Positions 38,301 through 51,231 of a stretch of DNA of 64,000 bases are shown here, in pieces. The stretch covers positions 930,001 to 994,000 of the forward strand of contig NBBA01000009.1 in NCBI GenBank assembly GCA_002794785.1, read 5' to 3'. The notes under the pieces were generated by a model. It ran no database searches. It saw only the letters and a program-made list of their open reading frames with translations, and was not told where the DNA came from. The first letter of the stretch is position 1. Every line of letters begins with the position of its first letter. A program made the translations under genes and the position numbers. This DNA comes from Coniferiporia sulphurascens (taxonomy: Eukaryota > Basidiomycota > Agaricomycetes > Hymenochaetales > Hymenochaetaceae).

Positions 38301-39646
38301 CCAACAGATACGTCCCCTCCAGTGGTATACCTGCCAGCACCGGATGCACCAGAGGGCATCTTGTTGAGCGTCGTGCTTCCCGCAGCCAAAGCGAGGCTAC
38401 CAGCGAGCGAATTTTGACTGCCAAGCAGGTCGTTGCCGTACAAGCCCGATTGGGAATCAAGCGTAGAGACGATGCGATGCGCTGAACGCGACGGATCGTC
38501 GAGTATACCCACCGAGATGGCACGAGGGCGAACACCAGCGTTGTTAACCCCGAGATGCTGACCAGGTTTGAATCCCTTCGCAACATATGATGAATAATAG
38601 TCCGCGGACAAACCATTATCGTAGTCTAAGTGTTGATGGCCGTAAGCATTGTTGTAGCTGTCCATCATATTTTCATCTTCCTCGTCGGCATTGGGCGTAG
38701 AAAGAAGAGTCGAACTGGCCGCAGCAGACCTGATACGGTACGGGCCACCTGACACAGTGCTTGCACGAAGACGAGGAGGGTTGGCGAGGTTACCAGCGAT
38801 GGCAGCTTGCGCCTTCGTGCGGAGCTCAGAAAGGGTTGCAGCCGGCGGGGGGCGAAGATTGTCATCAAGACCAAGGTAATCGAGAGTGTGAACATCAAAA
38901 TCGTCGGCAGAATCCATAGACGTAACCGATCTCAATTCATCCAGGCCAGGCAAATTAGATCCAATGCGGTTGTTCGAAAGCCAAGACGTGGAAAAAATGG
39001 AACTTCCTCCGAAAGCATTGGACAACCCTGCAGCCCCGGGTAGAGTAAGTGATCCGGACCTGAGGCGACTGTTACGTTCTGTGACGGCCGAAGTAGCCGC
39101 CGAGGAAGCGATGGACGCCGAGTGACGGAGAGCCGGCCTCGAGGCCACCATGCTCGCAGTTGACGTTGCGGTCGGCTGCTGCTGGCCATATGTCTCCATG
39201 AACGAATCGGTGGAACTGGGAAGACTCTGGAGAGTTTCAGACGCAGCGGCGAAGCGCTGAGCAGCGAGCTGGACATTGGAGGGTAAGGTACCAGCCCTTG
39301 CTCTCCTGAAGTTCTGAGGGTAATTAGTTGGAGGAAGCGGGGAGTTGTCGACCGGCGTAGCCGCGGAGGGCGAAGAGACGTCGTTAGAAGGAGAGCCAGC
39401 TGAGGCCATCGCCCTCAATGCGGGTGGCCTGTACCTAGCGGCCAGCCTCTCCTCTGCCTGAAGCTCCCTTGCTCTATAAATTTTTTTAAAACATGATGAG
39501 TGACCAGCTGGAGAGGACGTGTACAAACGACAAAAGGAAGGGAAAGGAACAGACCTTTTGGCAAACGCGGCGGAAGGCGCAGGGGGAGGAGTCTTGCCGG
39601 AGGACGCCCTCGAATAGCCCGCATTCTCCTGGGCAGACAACGACAT
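35305..39646 (-). CDS. PUF-domain RNA-binding protein with two RRMs (JSN1/PUF2 type)
   Basis: Seven exons on the minus strand: 39646-39555, 39473-38096, 38030-37640, 37583-37116, 37063-36858, 36791-36565 and 36496-35305, giving 1317 aa. A long Ser/Ala-rich N terminus leads to RRM1 (about 449-530; TRSLWIGNLD, then ECGFVNF across intron 2) and RRM2 (about 580-655; TRALWIGSIP, then NCGFINF across intron 3). Pumilio repeats follow from about 840, with GNTVVQKLFEK, HKNGTWAAQKIIE and FGNYVVQ. The C terminus is Gln/Pro/Ala-rich. RRMs plus PUF repeats are the layout of yeast Jsn1/Puf2, which bind mRNAs for membrane and mitochondrial proteins (yeast knowledge, inferred here). Introns interrupt both RRMs at the same RNP1 strand, suggesting internal duplication. 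Confidence 0.93.
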
Positions 39647-40411
39647 GATGGCGGTCAGAAGTGGAGAGATTAGAATTAGAGCTGAGGATCTGGGATGCAA
39701 TGCGTTGACAAGGGGAGGGAGAAGGAGGTGGTGGAGGAGCGGAAAAAGAAAGCAAAGCAGTGACCGATGAAAAGGACGGGTACGACTATAAGAGGGATTA
39801 CAATGAAGACCTAAACGTCGCAATAAATCCGATTTTATGTAGAGATGTGCCCCGGGCAGGTGGAATAGTTAGGAGTACTAAGAAGTATTAGACGCGTACG
39901 AGAGACAGCGCGGTCGCTCCTCGACAGCAAGGAGAGCCCATCATAAAATGCGCCCGACCCGACAAGGCCATGGGAATGCGCACAAACACTCCACAACACG
40001 CTGGTGGCGCGTGACTTTGGCCCCGAGGGCCAACATCAGCCCTCCGTCCTTCAAAGCATCCTTGTTTCGAGTTTGTCTTTTGTAACAAAGACAGAATGTA
40101 CCCCTATCTATCCCCTCTACTATCCTGCACAGTTTGTCGGTGCGCAAGGGAGCAGCTGCTTGAGCACAGTCGAGTCAGTGCGGTGCCCTCCCCTGCCTTC
40201 CTGATGGCTTCATCAAACTGGCTCATCAATAACTGCAGAAGACGCATAGGAAACGATGAGCTAGATTGGCTTCGTCCCGGCGCTCACGGGTGTTCAATGC
40301 TACCAGCTAATATTGGCGTGTCAGCCCTCGGTCGCGGTTCAGACTGGCTCGGGCTCTGAATCCACATATAAATCTCAGTAATAGCTTGTTCTCCCCAGCC
40401 AACTCTTGACC
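39647..40411. promoter_or_regulatory. Divergent promoter, PUF gene and PRM10-like gene
   Basis: This 765-bp gap between two divergent ATG codons holds both promoters. Pyrimidine-rich stretches precede each start and ATATAAATC at about 40366-40374 lies roughly 40 bp before the PRM10-like ATG, a possible TATA element. Confidence 0.5.
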
Positions 40412-43101
40412 ATGTCTGACGACGATAGTCTTACTCTCAGCCGCTCTCGCGGAAATTCCTCAGTACGCTTCGGGTCCCCACGCTCTTCGCATCTTGCATA
40501 TCGTCGCTCCCCCAGTGCCAGCCGCCCTGACGATGCAGACTCCTTCGCCATCGCATCAGGCATAAGCAACTCCGCCTCGCGCACTTCGTCTTTTCCCTCA
40601 GCCAACCGTGCGGCACGATATCCCTCAACTGATATTGTAGACCAACATACATTTGACCGCTATAGCCAGCCAGAGACACGGAGCATGCCAAACCGCTTCA
40701 GCGCGGTACCATTTCACCCCGGGAGAGCGAACGACGAAAAATACCCTCCGCCTAACCAGGCGCCAGATGAGAAAAGCGACGACTTGGGACCTCAGAAACG
40801 TAAAGACACTTCCGATTCGTACGCTTATGATCACCACGGACGTCGATCCTCCGGAATGCCTATGCCCTCTCTTGACTATTACTCTAACCAGGACCCTGCG
40901 CCACAAGTCCAGCGGGATAATAGTAATGTTTCCGAAGGCCGTTCCGGCGCCGGATTTTTCGGGCATGTCAGGGACACAATTCACCGAGCAATGCAAGACC
41001 CAGATTCTCTATCGGCACACAGCAGCCGTAACGTCAGCAGACAGGATTCCTCCTCCTCCACCTGCGACCGGTCTCCCGAAAAGGGTGACAAACTTGACAA
41101 TTTTGAGCGTAGCCAATGCATCAATGCCGACGTAGAAGACACATACTTGATTGACGAGGGTCTTCGAAGGCGCCGGCACCCCCATGAATTAGGGCGCGAG
41201 GAGTCAAACAGATCACGGAAACTCCAGACTCCACACAAACACAAATCTTATCAAGAGCGCAGGAAAAAGGAGAAGCATGTAATCAAATACCACGCTGAGA
41301 GTACGTATTCATCATAACGGAGCTACCTTCTCTGTCGTCCTGACCTACCCCGTGATTCAGACATGGACGACTATCAGAAGTTTGTCTTAATCTTCGCCAA
41401 GGCTCTATTGGCCTTCGGTTCTCCCTCGCACCGCATTGAAGCCCAGCTCAATTCGCTCGCTAAGGTGTTTGAGATGGAGGCTCAATTTCAGCATACGCCC
41501 GGAATAATTCAGGTCTCCTTTGGGAACCCAGAAACGAAGTCGTCGGAGACGTGCCTTATCAAGTCTAACGTCGGGCTGTCGCTTGGACGCATCCACGGCG
41601 TGCATAATATCTACCGCTCCGTACTGCATGACGACATGTATGCATCTGAGGGAGCATACCAGCTACGCAAGCTCCTCGCCGCGCCGGAACGCTACAAGCC
41701 AGTAATTCGCTACTCACTCTCGTTCATCTCATGCCTGCTCATTTGCAGTGTCGCCTTCGGAGGGAGTTTGAACGACATGTGGGTCGCCGGCTTTATGGGC
41801 CTAATCGTCCGCATAATGCAGAATATCGCGTCCAAGTCAGACTTGTCCGCAAGTGGATCGGAAGTCTTCACAGCTGCGCTCGTATCTTTCATTGCAAGGG
41901 GATTTGCAAGTGTTACTTCTCAGGTCTGGTGTTTCTCCGCCATCTCGTCCGCGGGAGTGATCTCGTTGCTTCCCGGTTACCTGATTCGTGAGTATTTTTA
42001 CGCATCCAATTGAAGTCGAATTTACAGAAGCTTCATAAGTTTCGGGCTCGCTGGATATTGCGGGAAAGAATCAATCGTTAGGTGCGCCGAAGATCGTCTC
42101 AGGAATCATGACTTCGTTGTACCTGGTACGTATAAGGAAGCATATCTACCCCAATTCTTGCAGCTTACACGCAAGAAACTCGGTAGGGTTTCGGACTCAC
42201 GCTTGGTTCTGATGTATTCCTCTTCATCGACCGCCCCGCACGGCGCGCTGTCCGTGCCTCAGCACAAAGCCTCTCGACTAATACAGTAGTCCAGGGCTTC
42301 TACCAAGCGATTAACAGCACGAGCTCTGGGTTCGGCGACTCGGGCAATGCAACTTTTTCGGGCTACTTTACGTTTGTCAACAGTTCCGCACCCGCGCCAC
42401 CGAATCTCGTAAAAGGTTGCTTCCGCGACCCAAACTGGGGCTGGTACCTGCAACCGATGCCGTACTGGACGCTCTTCTTCCTCGTGCCTCTCTTCGCGCT
42501 ATGTTCGTCGATGAACAGTCAGCAGCATTGGTGGAGCCGCCAGATGGCTGTCATGGTCTCAATCGCATGTATCTCGTTCTGGATCACGCGTCTGTGCAAT
42601 CTTACACTCGGCTTGAGCAACCACCCGGACTACGTGAGTCTCATTGGCTCATGGCTCGTCGGCATCCTGGGTAACGGCTATTCACGCCGCTTCGGCGGCA
42701 CGGCATTCACGGCAATGCTCACTGGCATTCTACTCCTCGTGCCCGTGCGTACCCCATTATTCCCATCACATCTTCCGATCATAATGCTTATATGTACCTT
42801 TCGGTTTTTTTCTCACTCTTGCAGGACGGTCTATCTGCCGCCGGCGGCCTTGCGCAGACATACCAAGGACAAGGACAAGATGAATACACTCAAAGTCTAA
42901 CGCTCGCACGTAAAAGTACGCAGTCTTTCTTTCCATTGCCTTTCTTTACTTGGTTGTTAGCCACGAACTCCGGTTATTCACCTCTCTTTCTTTCCCGCAG
43001 TGATCAGTGTCATCATCGGCATTCTTGCGGGTGTGTACTCTAGTGCAGCCATCATTTATCTTTTTGGGAAGAAGAAGAACGCGGCACTTGTCACCTTCTA
43101 G
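40412..43101 (+). CDS. PRM10: PRM10/ThrE-family membrane transporter
   Basis: Six exons: 40412-41300, 41361-41987, 42040-42125, 42187-42744, 42825-42915 and 43001-43101, giving 783 aa. The first 296 residues are Ser/Arg/Asp-rich and probably disordered, cytosolic and phosphorylated. The conserved domain begins at about residue 298 (DDYQKFVLIFAKALLAFGSPSHRIEAQL-type opening, here FAKALLAFGSPSHRIE) and includes HTPGIIQVSFG, LGRIHGVHNIYRSVLHDD and ten or so membrane segments (for example AFGGSLNDMWVAGFMG and GNGYSRRFGG). The end is a short helix plus GKKKNAALVTF. Bacterial ThrE exports threonine and serine; yeast Prm10 is pheromone-induced and of unclear substrate. Exon 3 uses an AAG acceptor that restores LSGSLDIAGKN. 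Confidence 0.92.
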
Positions 43102-44462
43102 ATTTCAGGCATCGCCATCACCCGTGGCGTCACCATGCGTCACCGTCAGCTCCCATTTACGTTTTTATTTTTTCCATATGTTTCCTGCTTCACCAGCCAC
43201 AGAAAGCCCTATTTTTGTGCTCTTCTCTCGATTATACGTCGTAGCCAATGTATCTGCTCTTCTTTACCGCATCAGGTGTCGTTCATTCGATTACAAGAAA
43301 AGTTGTTGATATTGTCGATACACCCAAAAATAAATACCTTAAGGACTATGCTTGCTCTGCTGTCTGTGTTTACGGTACAGAAGTACCAGAGGAATCGCAT
43401 ATAACATACAGTTGACGCGCTTTTCGGCGGGCGCATATTATCATTTACAAAAAGGTGACCATAAAGCCTAGGGTCGGGTGAACCCGAAGACGAGGCAGGC
43501 AACTATAGGGGCACTATGGGCGTTTACGGGCAGTGAAGTGCAATAAGGGAGCAGTATGTAAGGCCCAAGGGCGGTGTCGGATAATATGAGAGGGAATCGA
43601 GTTCTACCAGTGACTAGAGGCGAAAGTTCGAAAAAGAAAAGGCAGACGGCATAGAATACGAAGGGAGACAGGGACGTAAAATGAGGGTGGCAAGCGTAGG
43701 TGCCATGCCGCAATCGCCTATACGAATCGTCGGCGGGTCGTTCCGAAGCACAAGTATAGACGCGCTAGAGCGAGCATGAACGCCACCACCACTAGTACCG
43801 TGGACTTCCAAGTGTTCCGAGAACCAAGGATGTCGGATACCGGATCACCTAGAACTGGGGCTATTCGTCAAATGTGTGCGACTGCGACCATGTAAGGAGC
43901 GCAAAGAAGGCTCGAAGAAAACTGAAGGCGCTCAGCCCCAATAGAGTTCGAGAGTCAAGATGAAAAAGTATGGGAATAAGCCCCTGTAACAGGTAGAACC
44001 GATTGAGTATTTATACGGAGGAGAATATAACTTCGAAGATGATGCATTTGAACGCGGACGAGGATGATGAAGAGAAAATGTTTCAAGGATACAAATCTAT
44101 GTTCTTGAGCGTGGAAAAAGAAATAACTTGGAATTTGAGAGGAGGGGAAAGAATTAGAAATCGGACATTTGCATACGACACCGGAAAAACATTACTCTCG
44201 AACTTAGTTCTGGATAGGTGGCGAATTGACAAAAAGAAATGAGTACGTTTAGCATCGAAAGAGTTAGGGTGAAGATCGAGCGGAGAGAGTTGAAAGGACG
44301 ACGCCTTGCAGGATAGACAAACGCGTGGGGCATATTGTCGCATGTCGCATGAAAGCATATGCGAACCGGTGAAAACGAAGGGGACGAAAACCCAAAAAGA
44401 CGCAGAAAAGCACAACACAGCAGAGCATGTCAGTCGGGAGAGCACAATGACAGCAATACAAA
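43102..44462. other. Convergent 3' intergenic region
   Basis: It separates the stop codons of the PRM10-like gene (plus) and the GDS1-like gene (minus). It should contain both terminators. No protein-like frame or repeat was recognised in 1.36 kb. Confidence 0.55.
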
Positions 44463-47400
44463 CTATACTGCTGCGGTGCGTTTTCTCAGTCGCTCGCGAT
44501 TGCGCTGGGTCGCTGCTGCATTGGCTACCCGCTTTGAACGGCGTAGCGGGCCCTTTCCATTCCCGCCAACTGCAACACAGTTCCTGTCCTTCGGGTGCAA
44601 CAAACGTCGCGAGTCTGCATCCGAATCAGCGCCCGGGTCAGCATCGTCGAAACTCTCATCCTCCTCCACACTGCATCTTTTGCTTTGCTTGCACACCTGG
44701 CTGTTTTCATTGGAGAGCCGTCTGCCAGGCCTCTTTCCTCGTAACACTGGGGCTGGGCGTGTTGCTACCGCAAATACGTTTGCAAATGTCGTCTCGGTGG
44801 CCGCCGTTGTCACATGGGCAGCCTTCGCGTCTTCCCGAGAAGTTTCCGCCTCTAAGTCTACTTCCCTCCGGGACCGGCGCTGAGTTTGCATCTGCACTTC
44901 GTCATCCCATTCCGTGTCTGGACACATACAGAAACTTTGAAAAACAGCCTCCTCCTGGGGGCTTAACGGTGGCTCAGGCGCTACAGGTGCGGTCACACCT
45001 TCGAGCGGCACCTTCGGGAATGGCGGTATGTCGTGTGCTAATATCACTCCTGCAGATGGTGCCAACAGATGCTCTTCGACATCCTCTTGCGAGATCATTC
45101 CACGCTCCCACGGAGCGCTCACCTCACTCAGCGCAATCTCCGTGATTTCCGCACGTGGCGCACGGCGAGATGGAGCAGAAGAAGCTAGATCTTTGCCTGG
45201 GATCATCCAGGGCCTGGAACGCTCCACATTATGGTCCTCATCATCGCCAAATTGTGTGAGTACCTCTTCAGACAAGGTGGATGGTAGACCGGACTCTTCA
45301 AAGGAAGGCGGAGACGCAGGACCAATACTATCGAGCTCCGTCCCTGGCGAACCTGCTGACCAGGTCTGCACGGAACTCGCGAGTGAAGGCGGAGAGCTGG
45401 GCGACCCAAACGTTAACACCGGTCGAAGTTGCTTGTCATCGGGACCAAATGAACGATGTAAATTGGAGAAGCTGAAATGTGTGGAATGAAGTTCTAAGTC
45501 GGTCTGTCCGAGAGGGGAAGGTTCCGTCGTTGTTGTTTGGGAAGGCAGAAAGATGTCCTTGCGAGCAAAAACGCTCTCCCACCGACTGTCCTCCAACTCC
45601 TGCAGACGGACACTGTCTGGACCTAATAGTTCCACATTTTTCCAATCAGATTGCAATATTACTTCCGTTTCGACCCTGTTTGAATCTCCCACTGACGTTC
45701 TAGTCACATCGCAAACAGGCTCATCGAGCGTTAGATCTACCGGCTGACACCAGGAGAAACCATCATCTGAAGCCGAAATAAACCCCTCGTCCTCAAGTTT
45801 GACCGGAAGTTCTTGGTCGAACGACAAGCTCAACGCACCCAGGTCAAAGTCGAGTTCCTCGGGCTTTACTTGTCTGATTGTCTGCGTCGATGAGCGCTTT
45901 GAGCCACTCGCAACGTTGATATCAAAATCATCAAAGTCTGGTTCCGATTTGACATGAGCCAGGTCAAATGACGATGATGACGGCGCGGCCTGGGGCCAAA
46001 CGTATGCGAAAGAATCGTCTTCATGTTTGACAGAAATCTCGGGTGACAATGTAAAGGAGTTATCGTCGTCATCGTCATCACCGAGCCCGAAATCGTCGTC
46101 CGACTCTGGAGGGGGCGATGCGATGCTGAAGGGCATACTTGCAGCACGATCTCGATGGTAATAGCTACCGAGACCCGGTGTATTAGGCCCGAGACGACCC
46201 GGAGCATCGACACATGTAAGCTCAAGCTTTGGCTTTGAAGGAGCGGACCAATCGGTAAAAGGTGAGGAGACGAGTCTGTTCGACGGCGAGGAGTAGATAG
46301 TAGGATAAGTCTCTTCGGAAGGCGTATATGGGGGAATGGATATTCGACGTTGTATTGGATAGGGGGGGAAGGTCCACGTGGTCTCCCGTGCGGGGGGCTG
46401 GCGATGAGGTTGAGTGGTTGGCCGTCTAGTTGCGTCGACGTCCATCGATTCGTCCTCAGCATCTGAATCGGATGTTGAGTCAGATGATGAGGAGCTTTCT
46501 TCCTCCTCCTCGGGTTCTGTCTTCTCTCGCATACTCGACAGACAAGGTCGAAGACGTAGCGTGAGCTTAATCTTCGGAGGCTTTCTCTCTTCGGCAAATT
46601 CATCTGCAGACTCTTCATCCCCTTCACACCGACTCGCATCTCCACTGGTCGCCCGTCGTCTCAATCCAGCCCGCTCACGCTTCCGCTTCAGTCCTCTGCC
46701 GCCCTCGACGTCCCGTCCACAACTCGACGTCCCCTTCCTGCTTTCTGCTCCGGTAATCGACGAGACCTCGGCAAAGTCACGGAGTGCGATCCCTGAACGG
46801 GCAAACGGACATGGAGCCCCGGCGGCTTTGCTGAGATACCAGACGGTCGTGCCACGACGAAAGCAAGTTAGACGTTCAGCGCACACCTCTTTGCCGTTCT
46901 CGTCCTTGTATGATCTATCCTTGTTGTTCACGTTACCGCCTGACCGCGAGTAAAGGGCAGGTGCGAGGGCATCATCCCTAGGGGTGCCGGAAAGGACGTG
47001 GCGGAGGAGAAGAGGGAAGTCCTGTTCGGTTTCGCAACGCTGGAGATGGGATCGGATGAAGAAGGTGATGGCCTGTGCGGCAGCAGAGGCACTGAACAGA
47101 AAGGAAAACATGACTGTCAGCAGGAGAAGAAATGAAAGAGCTGTGTATATGCGTGCACTTACTTTTGACAGACGAGGCCGAACTTCATAGACAGATCGGC
47201 AAGGTCCTTGACAGTCATCGCACAATTGTTCTAAAGAAGAAATAAAAGAAGCCAGGGCGGATCAGCATGCGAAAATAGAAGCGGTGTACGAAATTGATAT
47301 GAATCATGGCTAGTCTCTAGACTGAGCCTAGTTCGGACACGTGAGAACCTCGCGCCCTCTTGCCCCCTTTCGGCCAGCCCCGCACAGAACCGTACACAAA

Positions 47401-47959
47401 GACGAGGACGCCCCTCGGGAGAGAACAGGACCAATACAAACGGTCTACTCACCACAGACAGAAATGCCCGGCCCATAGCCCCAAACACCTTGTTGTTCGC
47501 GTCGTCGGGGTGCAATACCACATGTTTTGAAGGAAACTCTATGACCGCCCCTTGCTGCGCGCTGCCAGTGCTCCACGCGCCTTTCTTCCCGCTCTTGTCC
47601 CTCTCCCCATCCACCCCAGTTCCTCCAGAACGCGTGTCCGCACTCGGAACGCCTGAGGACGCGTTCGTATTGGCGGACATGCAGGCCAGCGGACGGATAC
47701 GCCGGACAGGCGGCATGGACACGGGCACGGGCACGGGTGGCGCGGTAGTGTTGGAAGAGTCGCGGAGTCGCTGGGAAGGTCGGGTAGCGATGCCAGAGCT
47801 CTGGCGGGTGCGTGTACCACCTCTGGATCGGGACGGAGATGGGGAGAGGTCCGATAGTGGAGAGAGGGAGTCGCAGTGGGGGGCTGGGGGACGGACAAGT
47901 AGGGGTGCCGGTTGCTGGTGGAGCTGCTGTAATGAGGACGGGGAATGGGATAGGCTCAT
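44463..47959 (-). CDS. GDS1-type winged-helix nuclear protein
   Basis: Three exons on the minus strand: 47959-47453, 47230-47163 and 47091-44463, giving 1067 aa. After a Ser/Pro/Arg-rich start, the conserved domain runs from about 145 to 295: HPDDANNKVFGAMGRAF, then NNCAMTVKDLADLS across intron 1, VSAAAQAITFF-like SAAAQAITFFIRSHLQRCE, LLRHVLSGT, and RRGTTVWYLSKAAGAPCPFAR. I read this as the winged-helix domain of the fungal Gds1 proteins, putative nuclear regulators. The remaining 770 residues are low-complexity and strongly acidic (long Glu/Asp/Ser runs), ending in a basic segment RRSKRVANAAATQRNRERLRKR that could be a nuclear localisation signal. A large acidic tail fits a transcriptional regulator; targets are unknown. 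Confidence 0.75.
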
Positions 47960-48680
47960 ATGCGCATTAAGAGATTAAAAGGGAGAAATAATAAATTGGG
48001 AGGAGGAGGCGGGCGGGATGAGAGTACGTTGTCGTCGTTCGGCCAGCGAGAAGGAGAGCAGGGGCAGAGATGTTGGTGGGGAGGGAGAATCGAAGACTAG
48101 GCGACTGAAGGGAAAGGGGCCGTGATAACCGTCTATTTGTGCCCCCCTTCACATCAGAATCCGCGGGACCCCCGTCACTGCATGCGTCTAGCTGATGTCA
48201 TCTCACGCTCACACAGCCGGCGACTGATTCCGAGCCACATGGATTAGATAATCTCTCTTCTCTTTCTCCTTTCGGCTCCTTGGGGCATAGCCGTACGCTC
48301 CCCGGTCACCCCTCCATTTACAGCCGCGATTCTTCTCCATTTTTTCTCCATATATTTCATATTCGCTAATACTCTGATTGTCGCGTTCCGGAAAGAAGGT
48401 TCCATCCGTCATCCTTCCCTTAGCCGCCGGTTACGGCGCCACCCGCGCTAGCACACCCCACATCGCGGAATAGTGAAATAGAAAGAAAAAAAACTTCATT
48501 TTACTATCGTAGCTGAGTATACAATTACAAAACTGGTCTGAATACAAAAGCATGGTGGTGCGACAATACACACCCTCCTCTTTCAATGAGAACTCGATCG
48601 GAGCGCCCGCGGTTAGCTCCCGCACAAGCCAAATACAAAAAGGATAAAGTTTTCAAATCGGGTATGGCGGTACCCCGCCC
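47960..48680. other. Upstream of GDS1-type gene, downstream of 48681-50147
   Basis: The first part should be the promoter of the GDS1-type gene (minus). The sequence next to 48680 is the 3' region of the following gene. No coding sequence was recognised. Confidence 0.5.
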
Positions 48681-50147
48681 TTAGTGGTGGCAACTCACGA
48701 GCAGCACCGTAAGCCCCGTTTCCTTTACCCACCCGAGCGGTGCACGTCGCCCCCCTTTCCCCCGCCTCCCGCCGCTCTCGCGCCCCTGTAACTCATGGAT
48801 CAAAGCTTTCTTACTTGGACGCATTGCATCCCGCAGTGCGTTCAACCCTTCTTCGCGCGCCGCAAGGTAGTCCCGCACATTCAGAAATGCATGTGTCTTC
48901 AGCAGCGTCTTTGCCGCCGTCAATGTGCCAGGTAGCGCCCGCGTGGGTCCCGTCGTCGACACGAGACCAAGTTCCACAATAAGCGCTTGCAGGAACGTCA
49001 ACTTCGATGCTTTCGAGGTGTAGTAGTGAGGGTGCTGAATAAACCTGTGTTCTCCTATGTTTTAGTCATGATCTATCCGAATGAAAGGTGTTACGCACCC
49101 GTTCATGAACTTGACTGCCTCATCGTAAGCCAACCCGAGAAGGCGGTCCGTCTCAGCATCAAAAGTACTCTGCACCAGTGCGTCCCCGTTCTCCGAAATG
49201 TCATCTACAACCGAGCGTGCTCCAAGGCCACGCGGCGACGACGGCGCGGGGGATACCACTTCGAGAGGAGGTATCTCCCTCGCTCTAGATTTATATGACG
49301 GCTTCTTCACCTTCCCTAGATTCTTTTTCCCTCGATCCTTTCCTGTCACTGCGGCATTAGGGGCATCACTTGTCCCAGGCAATTTCGCTGTGCTCTGTCC
49401 GCCCCTGTTTGGGATAGGGGAGGAATACGAACGTGTCGCATCCTTCGTCTTGACCGGGGCATCCCTCGGTCGCCTACTGCCCCTCTCCCTCTTGCCAAGA
49501 CGTACCCCCCGCGAGCCCTGTGCGCTCTGCGCCCGGGCTGGCGCAGACGTCGCAAGACTAGCACGCTCCATCTGCCTCCCTAAACAGTCCACGTCATCCG
49601 CCCAAGCTTTCGTCTCAGCTTTCACCTGCAATATTGGCTTTGATGGCCCGTTCCGCGCAGTTCCGACTGCGGGCCTGCGGACAGAGTCATATGCATCGCA
49701 AGTGAGGGGCGAAGCTGGAACCGCGAGCGCAAGTGCTGATTCACTCTGCGTCGAGCGGTGCCCACGTTTGCGTCGAATATTGGGCGGCGGTGTGTACTGC
49801 TTCGACCCATAGTCGCCGCGAACGAGCACGAAACTGTCTAGGTACGCACCGGCCGCGGCGCCTGCATCCATATGCGAGGGCCTAGACTTCGCTTCGGTTG
49901 TGTTCTTCGTGGAATAAAGAGAAGCGCCAGCGGTCGTCTCATCACCGCTGCCATTACTCTGCGTATCATCGACAAACACAGGCGACGTAGCGGTCGACTG
50001 CGATGACACAGACCACACAATTTCGTCGGTATAATCATCGTCAGCGGCGCCGGCCGGCACACGCACGGAATTGTAGCCGGGTTCAGAAAGCGTCGGAGAT
50101 GCTAAATCGGCTGTCTGATGATTTGCAAGTTTTGCGGACGTCATCAT
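48681..50147 (-). CDS. Conserved-looking fungal protein of unknown function
   Basis: Two exons on the minus strand: 50147-49099 and 49044-48681, giving 470 aa. The first 330 residues are low-complexity (Ser, Ala, Pro, Arg) and probably disordered. The last 130 form a helical, folded-looking module that spans the intron: DRLLGLAYDEAVKFMNG joined to FIQHPHYYTSKASKLTFLQA, then IVELGLVSTTG, LTAAKTLLKTHAFLNVRDY and REEGLNALRDAMRPSKKALI. I do not recognise a named domain. The start is the first of two adjacent ATGs (50147 and 50144). The splice keeps frame and joins two clearly related helical stretches, so the gene is believable even though the function is not known. Confidence 0.75.
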
Positions 50148-51231
50148 GCTGAGTGATGGTGTTTTTGAAATGAGTCCCGTTAGATAACGTATGAGTAAAT
50201 TGTCGTCGTCAAGCTGTGTTTAGCGTATGCTCGAGCTCGAGTGAGTGGAATGTCGCAACGGTTGCCCGAACTGAAGTCAGTTCCTGATGATATTAGTACT
50301 GAACAGCATTATGCGTCAGCCTGAGACGAGGCAGACGACATGGGTACATACCCGCGAACTGACAAGTGAGAGACTAACAAGGGGATAGAACAAGACAGTT
50401 GTATTCGCCAGAAGTCTATGCGTGGATGCTTGCAATGTGAGCGTGGTGAGGGGAAGGTGCAAGAGCAGAGGCTCAGTCGAATGCGATGTATGTAGTATTA
50501 GTGTCGGAATCAAGCTGGCGGTGAAGTCGCAGTGTATCCTGTAGTCCGAAACAACGTCAACGACAACCCTTTCCCCGCGTTATCGGCCTGGTTCGGAATA
50601 AAACTCAACGCACCTGTTGCGAGGGGAACTAAATATCTGAGCTCGGGGGGTGTATCCGCGAGGCGCCTCGCTTCAATCGAGGGTGGTTGTACTAGTTGTG
50701 GTTGTGGGTGGTGGCGGCCGGGGTAAATGGCAGTGTAGTCGAGGTCAGATCCAATATGAGACAAAAGGCCCGCAGGTAACGAACGAGTTCAGCAACAACA
50801 AGGCGTGGTGACCGGTCAGTAGATATATAGCTCTCAAATCCTTTTGGGACTCGGTGAGGATGGAAAGAAGAGGTCGACCGCGGGTCGAGGGGAAGGCAAA
50901 GAACCTAAAGGAACGGGTGAAGCCGCAAGCAGCTCAGCGCTGACTCTTGGCCACGACGTATAGGGCAGGCGCCAGCCACGGACGAGGGTCGAGAACAAGA
51001 AAGCAGTTCTGTCCGAGCTGCGTCGGCGTCTGCTCTGATTCGAAGATTGCCGAGTCCTCTTGCCCAATCAGAAAGGGAGATAAGATTACTACTGACGGAT
51101 GAGACATCAACGACGGCGGGCGGCGTCGCGCTCGCAACCAGTATGAATTGTCGTCACAATCAATGATTGTCGCTGAAATGGTTGAGCAAATACCAATTGC
51201 GTGCGGGGTACGTAGAGACAGGTGATATGAA
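50148..51231. other. Intergenic region upstream of 48681-50147 and downstream of FMP25
   Basis: About 1.1 kb. A minus-strand frame near 50510-50764 has a protein-like composition but no ATG and no family likeness, so it is not called. The region should contain the promoter of the 470-residue gene and the FMP25 terminator. Confidence 0.5.

Noticed and set aside
50510..50764. 84-codon minus-strand frame
   Set aside because: No ATG, no upstream exon with a start that keeps frame, and no recognised similarity.
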